Below are positions 1-8,365 of a DNA stretch of 64,000 bases, in pieces. Numbering within the stretch: the stretch's first letter is position 1; every line of letters begins with the position of its first letter. Location of the stretch: assembly GCF_007752535.1 (NCBI RefSeq), contig NZ_CP036426.1:6820001-6884000 (forward strand). Reading direction: 5' to 3'. A program made the translations under genes and the position numbers. This DNA comes from Tautonia plasticadhaerens. GTDB taxonomy: Bacteria > Planctomycetota > Planctomycetia > Isosphaerales > Isosphaeraceae. The notes under the pieces were generated by a model. It searched no databases and had not been told where the DNA came from. It saw only the letters and a program-made list of their open reading frames with translations.

Positions 1-1
1 A

Positions 2-961
2 GCGGGCATGGTCGAGGATCACAACGGGCTGATGAATGAACGATTCGGAGAGGACGCCTTCCTGGCGCAATGCGACGACGCATGGCGCGAGCGCGAGGCG
101 ATGATGCTCCACGAGCTGGACCGCTTCGACGAGGGCCTGTTCTACTGCCTCTTCGACACGCCCGACCGCGTCCAGCACATGCTCTGGCGGTTCCGCGAAC
201 CGGAGCACCCGGCCAACCGCGGGCGGGCACCGGACCCGGCCTTCCGGCGGGCCATCGAGGAACATTACCGCCGCGGGGACGAGGTCGTCGGGCGAGTCCT
301 CGAATCGGTCGACGATCGGACGCTGCTAATCGTCCTGAGCGATCACGGGTTCGGCAGCTTCCGGCGCGGGTTCCATCTCAACAAGTGGCTCCTCGACCGC
401 GGGCTCCTGGCCCTGAAGGCCGGGCTCGAGCCCGGCCCGGATTCGGGCGACCTGCTGCGGGGCGTGGACTGGGACCGGACCCGGGCCTACGCGATCGGGC
501 TGAGCGGCCTCTACCTCAACCTGCAAGGACGCGAAGGGCGCGGCGCGGTCCGGCCCGAGGATGCGGAGGAGTTGAAAACGACCATTGCCCGAGAGTTGAA
601 CCGCCTCGAAGATCCCCAGGAGGGCGTCGTCGCCGTGCGCAGCGCGCTGACGCGCGAGCAGGTCTACGCCGGGCCGTTCGTCCACGAGGCCCCGGACCTG
701 ATCCTCAACTACGCCCGGGGTTATCGCGTCTCGTGGAGCTCGTCGCTGGGTGGCGTGGCCGCCGGGGGCCCGTTCGAGGACAACACGCGCAAGTGGTCTG
801 GCGACCATATCATCGACCCGGCCCTGGTCCCCGGCGTCCTCCTCATGAATCGCCCGTTCCGCGGGGAAGGGCCGCGGCTGGTCGACCTTGCGCCGACCAT
901 CCTCGCCGCCCTCGGCCTCCCGATCGGAGACACGTGGGAGGGGAGGTCGCTGTTGTCCTGA
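2..961 (+). CDS. Alkaline phosphatase superfamily phosphodiesterase, C-terminal part (5' end outside window)
   Basis: The reading frame is open from the first bases of the window, so the N-terminus with the nucleophile and first metal ligands lies upstream. The visible 319 residues carry the metal-binding SDHGFGSF motif and a C-terminal WSGDH segment followed by VPGVLLMN. This pattern is typical of the type I phosphodiesterase/nucleotide pyrophosphatase branch of the alkaline phosphatase superfamily. These are metal-dependent hydrolases of phosphate mono- or diesters; the substrate here is unknown. The SDHG context and the following FHLNKWLLDRGLL closely resemble SDHG and FCVNEWLVREGLL in the gene at 1366-2832, so the two are probably tandem paralogues. 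A 137 bp palindrome starts at the stop codon. The family call is good; the exact activity is not determinable. Confidence 0.8.
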   Translation, partial: AGMVEDHNGLMNERFGEDAFLAQCDDAWREREAMMLHELDRFDEGLFYCLFDTPDRVQHMLWRFREPEHPANRGRAPDPAFRRAIEEHYRRGDEVVGRVLESVDDRTLLIVLSDHGFGSFRRGFHLNKWLLDRGLLALKAGLEPGPDSGDLLRGVDWDRTRAYAIGLSGLYLNLQGREGRGAVRPEDAEELKTTIARELNRLEDPQEGVVAVRSALTREQVYAGPFVHEAPDLILNYARGYRVSWSSSLGGVAAGGPFEDNTRKWSGDHIIDPALVPGVLLMNRPFRGEGPRLVDLAPTILAALGLPIGDTWEGRSLLS

Positions 962-1097
962 TCCACGGACCCGCTGATGCGGTCCGATCCGGGCGTGTGG
1001 GACAACCGCCCCCGGCTGTCCTCCGGTCGGGACAGCCGGGGGCGGCTGTCCCACACCGGACCTGCCCGAATCGGGCCGCATCAGCGGGTCCGTGGAT
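961..1097. repeat. Large imperfect palindrome with CCCGCTGATGC ends (copy 1)
   Basis: Bases 961-982 are an exact inverted copy of 1076-1097. Inside, about 27 bases from 994 pair with the segment ending near 1055 with one mismatch, so most of the 137 bp can fold into one hairpin centred near 1028. There is no T-tract. The terminal motif CCCGCTGATGC/GCATCAGCGGG recurs at 8365-8448, so this is probably a dispersed palindromic repeat that also sits where a terminator would. The remaining bases to 1365 show no gene. Confidence 0.75.
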
Positions 1098-1365
1098 GAG
1101 GAGGTGCCTTCGCCGATCGTCATGTCGGCCCTTCGCCATCCCCTCGGGCAGGGCGAGCAACGTCGCGACTCGGGGGAGCCGCCCGTCGACCGTCGGCCCA
1201 GCCCGCTCGCAGCCGGTGACTTGTTCGGTAAGGGGTCGCCGGATAACCTCGAATCCCAGCCGGATCACGACACTCCCCATTCACGGAAAACATCCTCACC
1301 CACTGGTTTTTTCATCAGATGTGGATCCGGTACCAAACCGAAGCTCTGGGCCACGGGCACTCGCC

Positions 1366-2832
1366 ATGAAGATCCTGGTCGTCGGCCTCGACTGCGCCGC
1401 CCCCGAATTGCTGCTGGGGGATGAGCGTCTGGTCAACATCCGCCGCCTGATGGATGCGGGCTGCTACGGCCGGCTGGAGAGCGTGATCCCGCCGATCACC
1501 GTCCCGGCCTGGATGTGCATGGCGACGAGCCAGGACCCCGGCTCGCTCGGCGTCTACGGGTCCCGCGACCGGGTCGGCCGCTCCTACGACGGCCTCGGCC
1601 TCGTCGATTCCCGGTCGATCCAGGAGCTGGCCATCTGGGACCAGGTGGCGCGCGAGGGGGGGAAGTCGGTCATCATCGGAGTCCCCCCCGGATACCCGCC
1701 GCGCGAGGTCAACGGCCTCTCGGTCGGCTGCTTCCTGACCCCCGACACAACCCGGGGCGCCTACACCCACCCGGCCGGCGTGGCCGGGCGGATCGAGCGG
1801 CTCGTGGGCCACTATCCGGTCGATGTGAAGGACTTCCGGACCCGCGACAAGGATCGGCTCCGGGACGAGATCGACGTGATGACCCGGAAGCACTTCGCGG
1901 TCGTGCGTCACTTCCTGGAGCATGAGGAGTGGGACTACTTCCAATTCGTCGAGATCGGCCTGGATCGCGTGCAGCACGGCTTCTGGAAGTATCACGACCC
2001 CGAGCACGTCCTGCACGAGCCCGACAGCCCCTATCGCGAGGTCATCCGCGATTATTATCGGTACCTCGACGATGAGCTGGGGAGCCTCCTGGAGCTGTTG
2101 ACCGAGGAGACCATCGTCCTGGTCGCCTCCGACCACGGCCCACAGCGGCTCGACGGCGGCTTTTGCGTCAACGAATGGCTCGTGCGCGAGGGCCTGCTGG
2201 TCCTCCGCAGCTACCCGGATCGGGTCACTCCATTCAGCAAGCTCGACGTCGATTGGGGCAGGACCCGGGCCTGGAGCGAGGGCGGATACTACGCCCGCTT
2301 CTTCCTCAACGTGGAGGGGCGCGAGCCCGAGGGGACGATCGCCCCGTCGGATTACGAGCCGTTCCGCGACGAGCTGAAAGCGCGGCTTGAGGCCACCACC
2401 GACCCGGAAGGCCGGCCTCTGGGGACACTCGTCTTCAAGCCGGAGGAGATCTACCGGGCGGTTCGGAACGTGGCCCCGGACCTGATCGCCCACTTCGGCG
2501 CCCTGTCGTGGCGGTCGATCGGCGGGGTAGGGTACCCGACACTCCACGTGCGGGAGAATGACACCGGGCTGGACAACTGCAACCACGCCCAGCACGGCGT
2601 CTTCGTCCTCGCTGCGCCGAACAATCCCGTGCGAGGCGAGGTCCAGGGGGCCCACTTGCTGAACATCGCCCCGACCCTGCTGGAGCTGGCCGGGTACGAT
2701 CGCCCCCCATCCATGCAAAACCGGTCGCTGGTGGAGGCCGGGGGCCCGGATGTCGGCCCCGACTCCGGCGACTCTGACGACGACGAGAGGACGGTGCGCG
2801 ACCGCCTCAGCGGCCTGGGCTACATCGGCTGA
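1366..2832 (+). CDS. Alkaline phosphatase family protein (type I phosphodiesterase-like)
   Basis: The 488-residue protein opens with MKILVVGLDCAAPELLL, where the Asp is the usual first metal ligand. ITVPAWMCMATSQ around residue 45 provides the Thr nucleophile. The later metal ligands are in VASDHGPQRLDGG near residue 250 and in the NHAQHGVFVL segment near 405. The fold is the alkaline phosphatase superfamily, nucleotide pyrophosphatase/phosphodiesterase branch. The ATG at 1366 is chosen because the catalytic N-terminus begins immediately after it; the longer open frame upstream runs through the palindrome and the preceding gene and has no family similarity. No signal peptide is seen. It is probably a tandem paralogue of the upstream partial gene. 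The substrate is unknown. Confidence 0.85.
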   Translation: MKILVVGLDCAAPELLLGDERLVNIRRLMDAGCYGRLESVIPPITVPAWMCMATSQDPGSLGVYGSRDRVGRSYDGLGLVDSRSIQELAIWDQVAREGGKSVIIGVPPGYPPREVNGLSVGCFLTPDTTRGAYTHPAGVAGRIERLVGHYPVDVKDFRTRDKDRLRDEIDVMTRKHFAVVRHFLEHEEWDYFQFVEIGLDRVQHGFWKYHDPEHVLHEPDSPYREVIRDYYRYLDDELGSLLELLTEETIVLVASDHGPQRLDGGFCVNEWLVREGLLVLRSYPDRVTPFSKLDVDWGRTRAWSEGGYYARFFLNVEGREPEGTIAPSDYEPFRDELKARLEATTDPEGRPLGTLVFKPEEIYRAVRNVAPDLIAHFGALSWRSIGGVGYPTLHVRENDTGLDNCNHAQHGVFVLAAPNNPVRGEVQGAHLLNIAPTLLELAGYDRPPSMQNRSLVEAGGPDVGPDSGDSDDDERTVRDRLSGLGYIG

Positions 2833-2875
2833 TCCCCGGAAGGCCCTCGGGGACGAGGCCGAAGGGGCTGCGACG

Positions 2876-3211
2876 ATGGAACCCGCTTCGGCCCCGCACC
2901 AGTCCCCCGTGCCGGCGCGCGCGAAGTCCCATTCCCCGCGGTCCGCCCTCGTCCTGGCGACCTGGTTCGGCCTCGTCGGCGGCTACCTCGATCTGGGCGC
3001 GATCTTCCCGAAGTTGACGTGTTCCATGCGACGCTGTCCTACGAGCAGGGGCGGCATTTCCGCTCCGCCGGGTCGTGCCGGTGGTGAACCTGGCCGTCAT
3101 GATGATCCTCCGATCGCTCTTCGGCGGGGCCAACCGACTCCGCCAGGAGCTGTGCTCCCGCCGGTCCGCAACCCTGCTGCCGGGGAGCTGGCGATCTGGG
3201 GCCCCTGCTGA
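2876..3211 (+). pseudogene. Sulfatase-like membrane protein, frameshifted N-terminal remnant
   Basis: The first 46 codons encode a proline/serine-rich lead followed by LATWFGLVGGYLDLG, which matches LLATWVGLVAGWLDLG in the intact protein at 8588-10528. After about base 3013 the similarity jumps to another frame (DVFHATLSYEQGRHFR) and then to a third (VVPVVNLAVMMIL). Together these resemble the next membrane segment and the HFVWLIPLG region of the intact protein. The copy therefore carries at least two frameshifts and stops where the IS5-like element begins. It is a dead fragment of a second gene of the same family, lying just after the phosphodiesterase genes. Confidence 0.6.
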
Positions 3212-3224
3212 GGGCGCCGCTCTA

Positions 3225-4127
3225 GGGTCCGTCTGACGAATCACAAGGTGTCATCATGGTGGTCTTTTCGCGGAGGACGCCGTGCGGATCCGACGCCCCT
3301 ACGAGTTGACCGACGGGCAGTACGCCCGGATCGAGGACCTGCTACCGACCAACGGCCGTCGCGGCGGCCAGTGGGATGACCACCGCACCACCCTCGATGG
3401 CATCGGTCGGATCCTCCGCACCGGGGCCCGGCGACGCGAGCCGCCCGGCCGCGACGGCAAGTGGAAGTCGGCCTACGGCCGCTTCAATCGCCGGAGCGAG
3501 GACGGGCCACTCGGCCGCGTCCGTCGCCGGCTCCACGCCCGGCCGGACCGGCTCCGGCGGCTGGACTTCGACCTGCGGTGCGTCGACGGCAGCGGCATCC
3601 GGGCCAGCCGCTCGGCGGCCGGGGCCCGGCGGCGCGTCGATGGGGAGCCGGGCGACCATGCCCTGGGCCGGTCCCGCGGCGGCTTCGGCACCAAGCCCCA
3701 CCTGATCGTCGATGGCGATGGCCCGCCCCGCGCCGCGTCGATCTCGCCGGGGCAGGCCCCCGAGTCGAAGCGCCGGGAGCCGGTGCTCCAGGCCGAGCGG
3801 ATCCCCCGAGCCGGACGGGGCCGGCCGAGGAGCCGCCCCAAGGCCCCGGCCGGGGGCAGGGGCCACAGCTCCCCCCGAGTCCGCCGCTACCTGCGACGCC
3901 GCCGGACCAAGGCGGTGATCCCGACCCGCAAGGACCAGCGACGGAGCCCGCACTTCGACGAGGCGAGCGATCGCCGACGCAACGTGGTGGAGCGGTGCAT
4001 CGACTGGCTCAAGGAGAGCCGGCGGATCGGGACCCGTCACGAGAAGCCGGCGGTGAGCTTCATGGGGATGGTCAAGCCGGCCATGATCCGCCGCTGCCAG
4101 CGCCTCCTCGCTTCGTGAGACAGACCC
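3225..4127 (+). mobile_element. IS5-family element (IS427-like) with TA target duplication
   Basis: The ends are imperfect inverted repeats: GGGTCCGTCTGACGAA at 3225-3240 against TTCGTGAGACAGACCC at 4112-4127. Each end is flanked by TA (3223-3224 and 4128-4129), as expected for the TA-targeting IS5 groups. It holds one transposase gene that fills nearly the whole element. It lies directly beside the IS701-like element that starts at 4134. A truncated relative with the same end sequence is at 26396-26653. Confidence 0.8.
3282..4118 (+). CDS. IS5-family DDE transposase, second catalytic Asp missing
   Basis: The 278-residue protein shows the IS5/IS427 layout. The N-terminal recognition domain is YELTDGQYARIEDLLP, the first catalytic Asp is in CVDGSGIRAS, GGFGTKPHLIVDG follows, and the catalytic Glu is in NVVERCIDWLKESRRIGTRHEK. 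The second Asp normally sits in a GDKGY-type motif before the SPRVRRYLRRR segment. Here that position reads GGRGHSSPRVRRYLRRR, so the Asp is Gly. The enzyme is full length but probably inactive. The GTG start at 3282 has GGAGGA about 7 bases upstream. Confidence 0.8.
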   Translation: MRIRRPYELTDGQYARIEDLLPTNGRRGGQWDDHRTTLDGIGRILRTGARRREPPGRDGKWKSAYGRFNRRSEDGPLGRVRRRLHARPDRLRRLDFDLRCVDGSGIRASRSAAGARRRVDGEPGDHALGRSRGGFGTKPHLIVDGDGPPRAASISPGQAPESKRREPVLQAERIPRAGRGRPRSRPKAPAGGRGHSSPRVRRYLRRRRTKAVIPTRKDQRRSPHFDEASDRRRNVVERCIDWLKESRRIGTRHEKPAVSFMGMVKPAMIRRCQRLLAS

Positions 4128-4229
4128 TAATACTACAGCGCAGGTCGGTCCTCTCTTCTACGCCGCGATGGCTTCGGGTACAAGAGCGATCATTCGTGAG
4201 TCCCGCCGGACCTCCCGAGGCGATCGCTC

Positions 4230-5282
4230 GTGGACGAACACCAACTCCTGGCCCTCAAGCCCGAACTCGACCGCTTCCTCGACCGCTTCGCCCCCCTCTT
4301 CGGCCGCGACGAGAACCGGGCCCACGCCCGCCGCTTCGTCCAGGGGCTGCTCCACGGCGGCGAGCGTCGCAGCATCGAGAACATCGCCCAGGCGACCAGC
4401 GGCGGCCCGGTGCGCTCGCTGCAAGCCTTCATCAGCACCGGCGCCTGGTCCGATGGCGCGATCCTCAGGCAGATGCGCGGCGCGGTCCTGGAGCTGCTGG
4501 CCGATGACGACGCCGCCTGGAATGCCGCCGAGACCGGGTTCCCCAAGAAGGGGACCAAGTCCGTCGGCGTCAAGCGGCAGTACTCCGGCACGCTGGGGCG
4601 GACCGACAACTGCCAGGTCGCCGTCTTCGCCGACTACTGCTCGGCCAAGGGCCACACCTTCCTCGATCGGCGGCTGTTCCTGCCCGAGGAGTGGGCCGGC
4701 GACGGCGAACGCCGCGAGGAGGCCGGGGTGCCCGCCGGCGTGATCTTCCGCACCAAGCCGGAATTGGCCCTGGCGATGGCCGCCGACGCGGTCGCCGAGG
4801 GGGTGCCGTTCCGCTGGGTCGGCGGCGACGGCGTCTACGGCGACAGCCCGACCTTCGTGCAGGGCGTCCGGCAACTCGGCAAGCGGTACGTGCTGGACAG
4901 CTCGGCCGATGCCCGGGTCTGGACCGGCGAGCCGCGGGTGATCCCGCCCGAGGAGCGGCCCAGGCCGAGGCGCGGACGCCCGTGCACCCAGCCGCTGGTC
5001 GTCGGGGAGGCGAAGCGTGTCGACGAGGTGGTCGCCGCCCTGCCGGCGACGGCCTGGCGCCGGCTGACGGTGGCCGAGGGGAGTCAGGGGCCGCGGGTCT
5101 ACGAATACGCCGAGCTGTGGGCCTGGTTCAGCGAAGGGGGCCTGCCCGGCCCGCGCGAGCGGCTGCTTGTGCGTCGGTCGCTGGGGCAGGAGCCGGAGCT
5201 GAAGTATCACCGCTCCCACGCCCCGGCGGAGGTCCCGCTGTCGAAGTTGGCGCAGGTCCGGGCGACGCGGTGGCTGGTCGAG
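4230..5282 (+). pseudogene. IS701-family transposase, N-terminal two thirds
   Basis: It begins with GTG at 4230 and reads about 350 residues of an IS701-type transposase. Visible family motifs are ETGFPKKGTKSVGVKRQYSG, WVGGDGVYGDSPTF (catalytic Asp region) and KYHRSHAP. The position before ETGF, usually Asp in VDETGF-type motifs, is Ala here (WNAAETGF). The frame is cut after RATRWLVE, exactly where the family continues with the Glu-containing segment. The missing C-terminus resumes at 7796. The coding sequence is broken by the inner element, so no full transposase can be made from this copy. Confidence 0.8.
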
Positions 5283-5417
5283 ACGTGCCAAGCAGACTGC
5301 ACCTCAAGCGACCGGTGGTGCAGCACCCCCGGCGGCGGTTACGATCAGCGCCGCCGCGCTGCTTGAGCTGGCGGCGTGGTGCCGACATCACCTGACCTCG
5401 GCATCGGGAGACATCGC

Positions 5418-5607
5418 ATGTCCGTCGCCCCCCGTCACAACGCTCCCCCCCGCGCCTGACGACGGCGCCCTGCCCACCGCCGACGGTCGCACCGACGATC
5501 TGGGCCCGCCTGCCGGCCGACCGGCAGCGACAGCTCCGCGACCTGCTCGGCCAACTCCTCGCCAGGCTCCTGGCGGCCACCCGAAGCGAGGAGGCCGGCC
5601 ATGAGTG
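5418..5607 (+). pseudogene. Small ORF coupled to the serine recombinase, frameshifted in a C run
   Basis: An ATG at 5418 reads MSVAPRHNAPPRA and stops. Adding one C to the seven-C run at 5445-5451 opens a frame of 63 residues whose second half, TIWARLPADRQRQLRDLLG and onward, is helical and charged. That frame ends with TGA at 5605-5607, overlapping the recombinase ATG at 5601. The overlap is typical of translational coupling and suggests a real accessory protein, perhaps a regulator or directionality factor (inference). The frameshift may be real or a sequencing error. Confidence 0.45.
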
Positions 5608-7718
5608 ACGCAACCCGCTCGCCCAAGCTCCGGCCCTGGCATCTCGACCGGGCGGCCTTCGTCTACGTCCGCCAATCCACACCCCAGCAGGTGCTCGACC
5701 ACCGCGAGTCCACCGACCGGCAGTACGCCCTGGCCGACCGCGCCGTCGCCCTCGGGTGGCCACGGGACCGCGTCACCACGATCGACGACGACCTGGGCAA
5801 GAGCGGCCAGTCGATCGAGGGCCGGCCCGGGTTCCAGCGGCTGCTGGCCGAGGTGGCGCTCGACAACGTCGGGCTGATCCTCGGCCTGGAGATGAGCCGG
5901 CTGGCCCGGTCCAACCGCGACTGGCACCAGCTGCTCGAGCTCTGCGCCCGCTTCCGCGTGCTCCTGGCCGACGCCGACGCCGTCTACGACCCGGCCGACC
6001 ACAACGACAGGCTCCTGCTGGGCCTGCACGGCATGTTGAACGAGGCAGAACTTCATGTCATCAAGGAGCGGATGTGCCAGGGCCGGCTCAACAAGGCCCG
6101 CCGGGGCGAGCCGATGGGCTCCCCGCCGCTGGGCTACGTACGCCTCGCCTCGGGCGAGTGGGCGATCGACCCCGACGAGCAGGTCCAGGCGACCGTGCGG
6201 CTGATCTTCGACCGGTTCGACCGCGAGGGTACCCTGCACGGCCTGCTCCGCTACCTGGTCCACCACGGGGTCCGCATCCCGATCCGACCCCGCCACGGCC
6301 CCAACCGCGGCGGGTTGGAGTGGCGGCGGCCGAACCGCCCGACGCTGTCGAACGTCCTGCACCACCCGGCCTACGCCGGTGCCTACCGGTTCGGCCACCG
6401 GGAGGTCGACCCGCGGCGCAAGCGGCCCGGGCGGCCCGACACCGGCAAGCTGGTCCGCCGCCCGGAGGAGTGCCTGGTGCTGATCCGCGACCGGCTGCCG
6501 GCCTACATCACCTGGGAGCGGTTCTGTGACAACCAGGAGCGGCTGGAGGCCAACCGGGCCCGCCGGGACCGCCCCGGCGCGCCGCGGCAGGGGGCCTCGC
6601 TGCTGGCCGGACTCCTGCGGTGCGGGCGGTGCGGCCGGCGGATGCTCGTGCGGTACTCGGGGGCGACGGGCCGGTACAGCTACACCTGTGCCCGCGGGGC
6701 GGCCGACCACGCCGAGCCGATCTGCCAGAGCCTCTCCGGGCCGGCGCTCGACGGGCTGGTCGCCGGCCGGGTCCTGGCGGCGGTGGAGCCGGCGGCGCTG
6801 GAGGCGAGCTTGGCGGCGGTGGCCGAGGTCGAGCGCGAGCGGTCCGAGCTGGCCCGGCACTGGCGGCTCCGCCTCGAACGCGCCGGCTGCGAGGCCGACC
6901 GCGCGGCCCGGCAGTACCAGGCCTGCGAGCCGGAGAATCGCCTGGTCGGCCGCGAGTTGGAGCGGCGCTGGGAGGAGGCGTTGAGGGCGCAGCGGCGCCT
7001 CGAGGACGAGCACGAGCGGTGGCGGGGGTCGGCCCCCGGTCGGCTCTCACCGGACGACGAGCGGACGATCCGGTCGCTGGCCGGCGACTTGCCGGCGGTG
7101 TGGCAGGCGACGACGACGACGCCCGCCGAGCGGCAGCGGATCGCCCGACTCCTGATTGACCACGTGTCCGTCACCGTGGACAAGGCGAGCGAGCGGGTCG
7201 ATGTGACGCTCCACTGGTCCGGCGGCATGACCGAGTCGCACGCCATGTCCCGGCCGGTGAAGCGGTACGACCTCCTGGCCGACTACCCCCGACTGGTCGA
7301 GCGACTGCGGGGATGGCGCGCCGAGCGGCTCAGCCCGGCGGCGATGGCCGAGCGGCTCAACGTCGAGGGGTTCCGTCCCCCGAAGCGGGCCGAGCGGTTC
7401 ACGCGGGGGATGGTGCAACGGCTGCTCTGGCACCTGGGGCTGGCCCGCACGCCCTTCGGCAGCCCGGCCGGCCTCGGCCGCGACGAATACCGGCCGTCGT
7501 CGCTGGCGCGTCGGCTGGGGGTGTCGCGAGACACGGTGCGGCGATGGGTGCGGGTCGGGTGGTTGACGGCGCATCGCGACGCCCAGGGCCACCACGTGAT
7601 CTGGGCCGACGGGTCCGAGCTGCGGCGGCTGCGCGAGCTCCGCCGGCTGCCGCGGACGTGGGCGAACAAGGGGCGGCTTGCCGAACTGACCAGACCGAGG
7701 CCGCGCCCGGGACGGTAG
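5601..7718 (+). CDS. Large serine recombinase
   Basis: The 705-residue protein has the resolvase/invertase catalytic domain at about residues 18-175. The nucleophile is Ser26 in YVRQST, and LGLEMSRLARSNRDWHQL and LHVIKERMCQGR carry the other active-site and arm residues. The recombinase domain follows (residues 180-340). A zinc ribbon starting LLRCGRCGRRMLVRY has four Cys in the CxxC-C-C pattern. A long Arg/Glu-rich coiled coil spans roughly residues 395-480. The C-terminal 130 residues include a MerR-like helix-turn-helix around SLARRLGVSRDTVRRWVRVG. This is the full-length layout of the enzymes that integrate and excise elements through short att sites. It is intact and is the only complete gene in the 5283-7795 element, so it probably moved that element. 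Confidence 0.9.
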   Translation: MSDATRSPKLRPWHLDRAAFVYVRQSTPQQVLDHRESTDRQYALADRAVALGWPRDRVTTIDDDLGKSGQSIEGRPGFQRLLAEVALDNVGLILGLEMSRLARSNRDWHQLLELCARFRVLLADADAVYDPADHNDRLLLGLHGMLNEAELHVIKERMCQGRLNKARRGEPMGSPPLGYVRLASGEWAIDPDEQVQATVRLIFDRFDREGTLHGLLRYLVHHGVRIPIRPRHGPNRGGLEWRRPNRPTLSNVLHHPAYAGAYRFGHREVDPRRKRPGRPDTGKLVRRPEECLVLIRDRLPAYITWERFCDNQERLEANRARRDRPGAPRQGASLLAGLLRCGRCGRRMLVRYSGATGRYSYTCARGAADHAEPICQSLSGPALDGLVAGRVLAAVEPAALEASLAAVAEVERERSELARHWRLRLERAGCEADRAARQYQACEPENRLVGRELERRWEEALRAQRRLEDEHERWRGSAPGRLSPDDERTIRSLAGDLPAVWQATTTTPAERQRIARLLIDHVSVTVDKASERVDVTLHWSGGMTESHAMSRPVKRYDLLADYPRLVERLRGWRAERLSPAAMAERLNVEGFRPPKRAERFTRGMVQRLLWHLGLARTPFGSPAGLGRDEYRPSSLARRLGVSRDTVRRWVRVGWLTAHRDAQGHHVIWADGSELRRLRELRRLPRTWANKGRLAELTRPRPRPGR

Positions 7719-7723
7719 AGTGA

Positions 7724-7756
7724 GGGCGGCCCGGCTCAGGGCGAGCCGGGCCGCCC
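7724..7756 (+). terminator. Hairpin after the serine recombinase
   Basis: GGGCGGCCCGGCTC at 7724-7737 pairs perfectly with GAGCCGGGCCGCCC at 7743-7756 around a 5-base loop, 5 bases after the recombinase stop codon. There is no clear T-tract, so it may act as a weak or Rho-aided terminator or as an end structure of the element. Confidence 0.6.
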
Positions 7757-7795
7757 CATCGCGCTCTTGGAGGGCATTATGGCTGGAACATCGAG

Positions 7796-8141
7796 GAGGA
7801 CATCCAGTCGGCCAAGGGGGAATGCGGCCTGGACGAGTACGAGACCCGGGGCTGGGTCGGCTGGCATCACCACACGGCGTTGTCGATGCTGGCCCTGGCA
7901 TTCCTGGTGCTCCAGCGGGTGCGGCTGGGGGGAAAAAGAGGCGCCGATGAGCGTGCCGGAGGTGCGTGCCCTGCTGAGGCACCTGCTGGAGGTGCGGGCG
8001 TGGGACGTCGGCGAGATCCTGCGGTGGTCGGAATGGCGTCGCGAGCGGAACCGTCGGGCCGCCGTCAGCCACCGCAAGCGGCGGCTCGCCGTGCTGCGCC
8101 AGCGCGGCGTGAAAAGTAGGACGAGGGAACCTGCGCTGTAA
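7796..8141 (+). pseudogene. IS701-family transposase, C-terminal part
   Basis: The frame continues the split transposase with EEDIQSAKGECGLDEYETR, which contains the catalytic Glu region, then GWVGWHHHTALSMLALAF. After a six-G run at 7927-7932 the family sequence moves to the next frame (KEAPMSVPEVRALLRHLLEVR) and ends with a stop inside the right terminal repeat. One G fewer would restore LGEKEAPMSVPEV. The gene is thus broken twice: by the recombinase element and by this run. Confidence 0.75.
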
Positions 8142-8224
8142 TACTAAGGGGTCGCCAGCCAGCTCCTGGCGTGCGGCGCCGCCCGCGGGATCAGCTGCCG
8201 GGTCGCTGGTCGCGGGCGGGCCCT

Positions 8225-8365
8225 CGAAGGCCCGTGCCGTCGAGCCTGGTCGTGCACCCGCCCGCGCGGCGTGCCGTCGGCGACGTCCCAGAGCCGGAGG
8301 TCTGGTCCGAAGTCCCCGCCACGACGGTCCCCCATCCGGGCTGAAGGCCGCTCTGACACACAAAC
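8225..8365 (-). pseudogene. WD40-repeat remnant
   Basis: On the minus strand the segment reads AAFSPDGG, then GTVVAGTSDQT, then LRLWDVADGTPRGRVHD, each in a different frame. Put together they form one recognisable WD40 repeat of the kind found in planctomycete WD40 kinases. The rest of 8145-8587 shows no gene apart from the palindrome at 8365-8448. This is debris of a larger gene, probably the flank into which the IS elements inserted. Confidence 0.45.

Larger units (their letters stand above)
5283..7795 (+). mobile_element. Serine-recombinase element inserted in the IS701 transposase gene
   Basis: The two junctions share TGG-4N-TCGAG (5271-5282 and 7784-7795) at a spacing of 2513 bp. Recombination anywhere within that shared pattern joins the two transposase halves in frame, giving RW(LV or NI)EEDIQSAKGECGLDEY. 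The element contains a small upstream ORF, one large serine recombinase and a strong hairpin after its stop. No terminal inverted repeats are seen, which fits a site-specific recombinase (attL/attR-like) insertion. The exact crossover point cannot be fixed from one copy. Confidence 0.7.
4134..8140 (+). mobile_element. IS701-family element interrupted by a serine-recombinase element
   Basis: Terminal inverted repeats TACAGCGCAGGT (from 4134) and ACCTGCGCTGTA (to 8140) are flanked by ATAC at 4130-4133 and 8141-8144, a 4 bp target duplication. Removing the 2513 bp inner element (5283-7795) leaves an IS of about 1.5 kb, normal for IS701. The transposase stop codon lies at the right terminal repeat, as it does in the second IS701 element at 59009-61751. 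Confidence 0.8.

Noticed and set aside
961-1097. Simple Rho-independent terminator
   Set aside because: It is too long, lacks a T-tract, and its ends recur elsewhere in a different palindrome. It is better described as a repeat that may also affect transcription.
70-1365. N-terminal extension of the phosphodiesterase at 1366 back to base 70
   Set aside because: It overlaps the preceding gene and the palindrome and gives Arg/Pro-rich noise. The family N-terminus starts at 1366.
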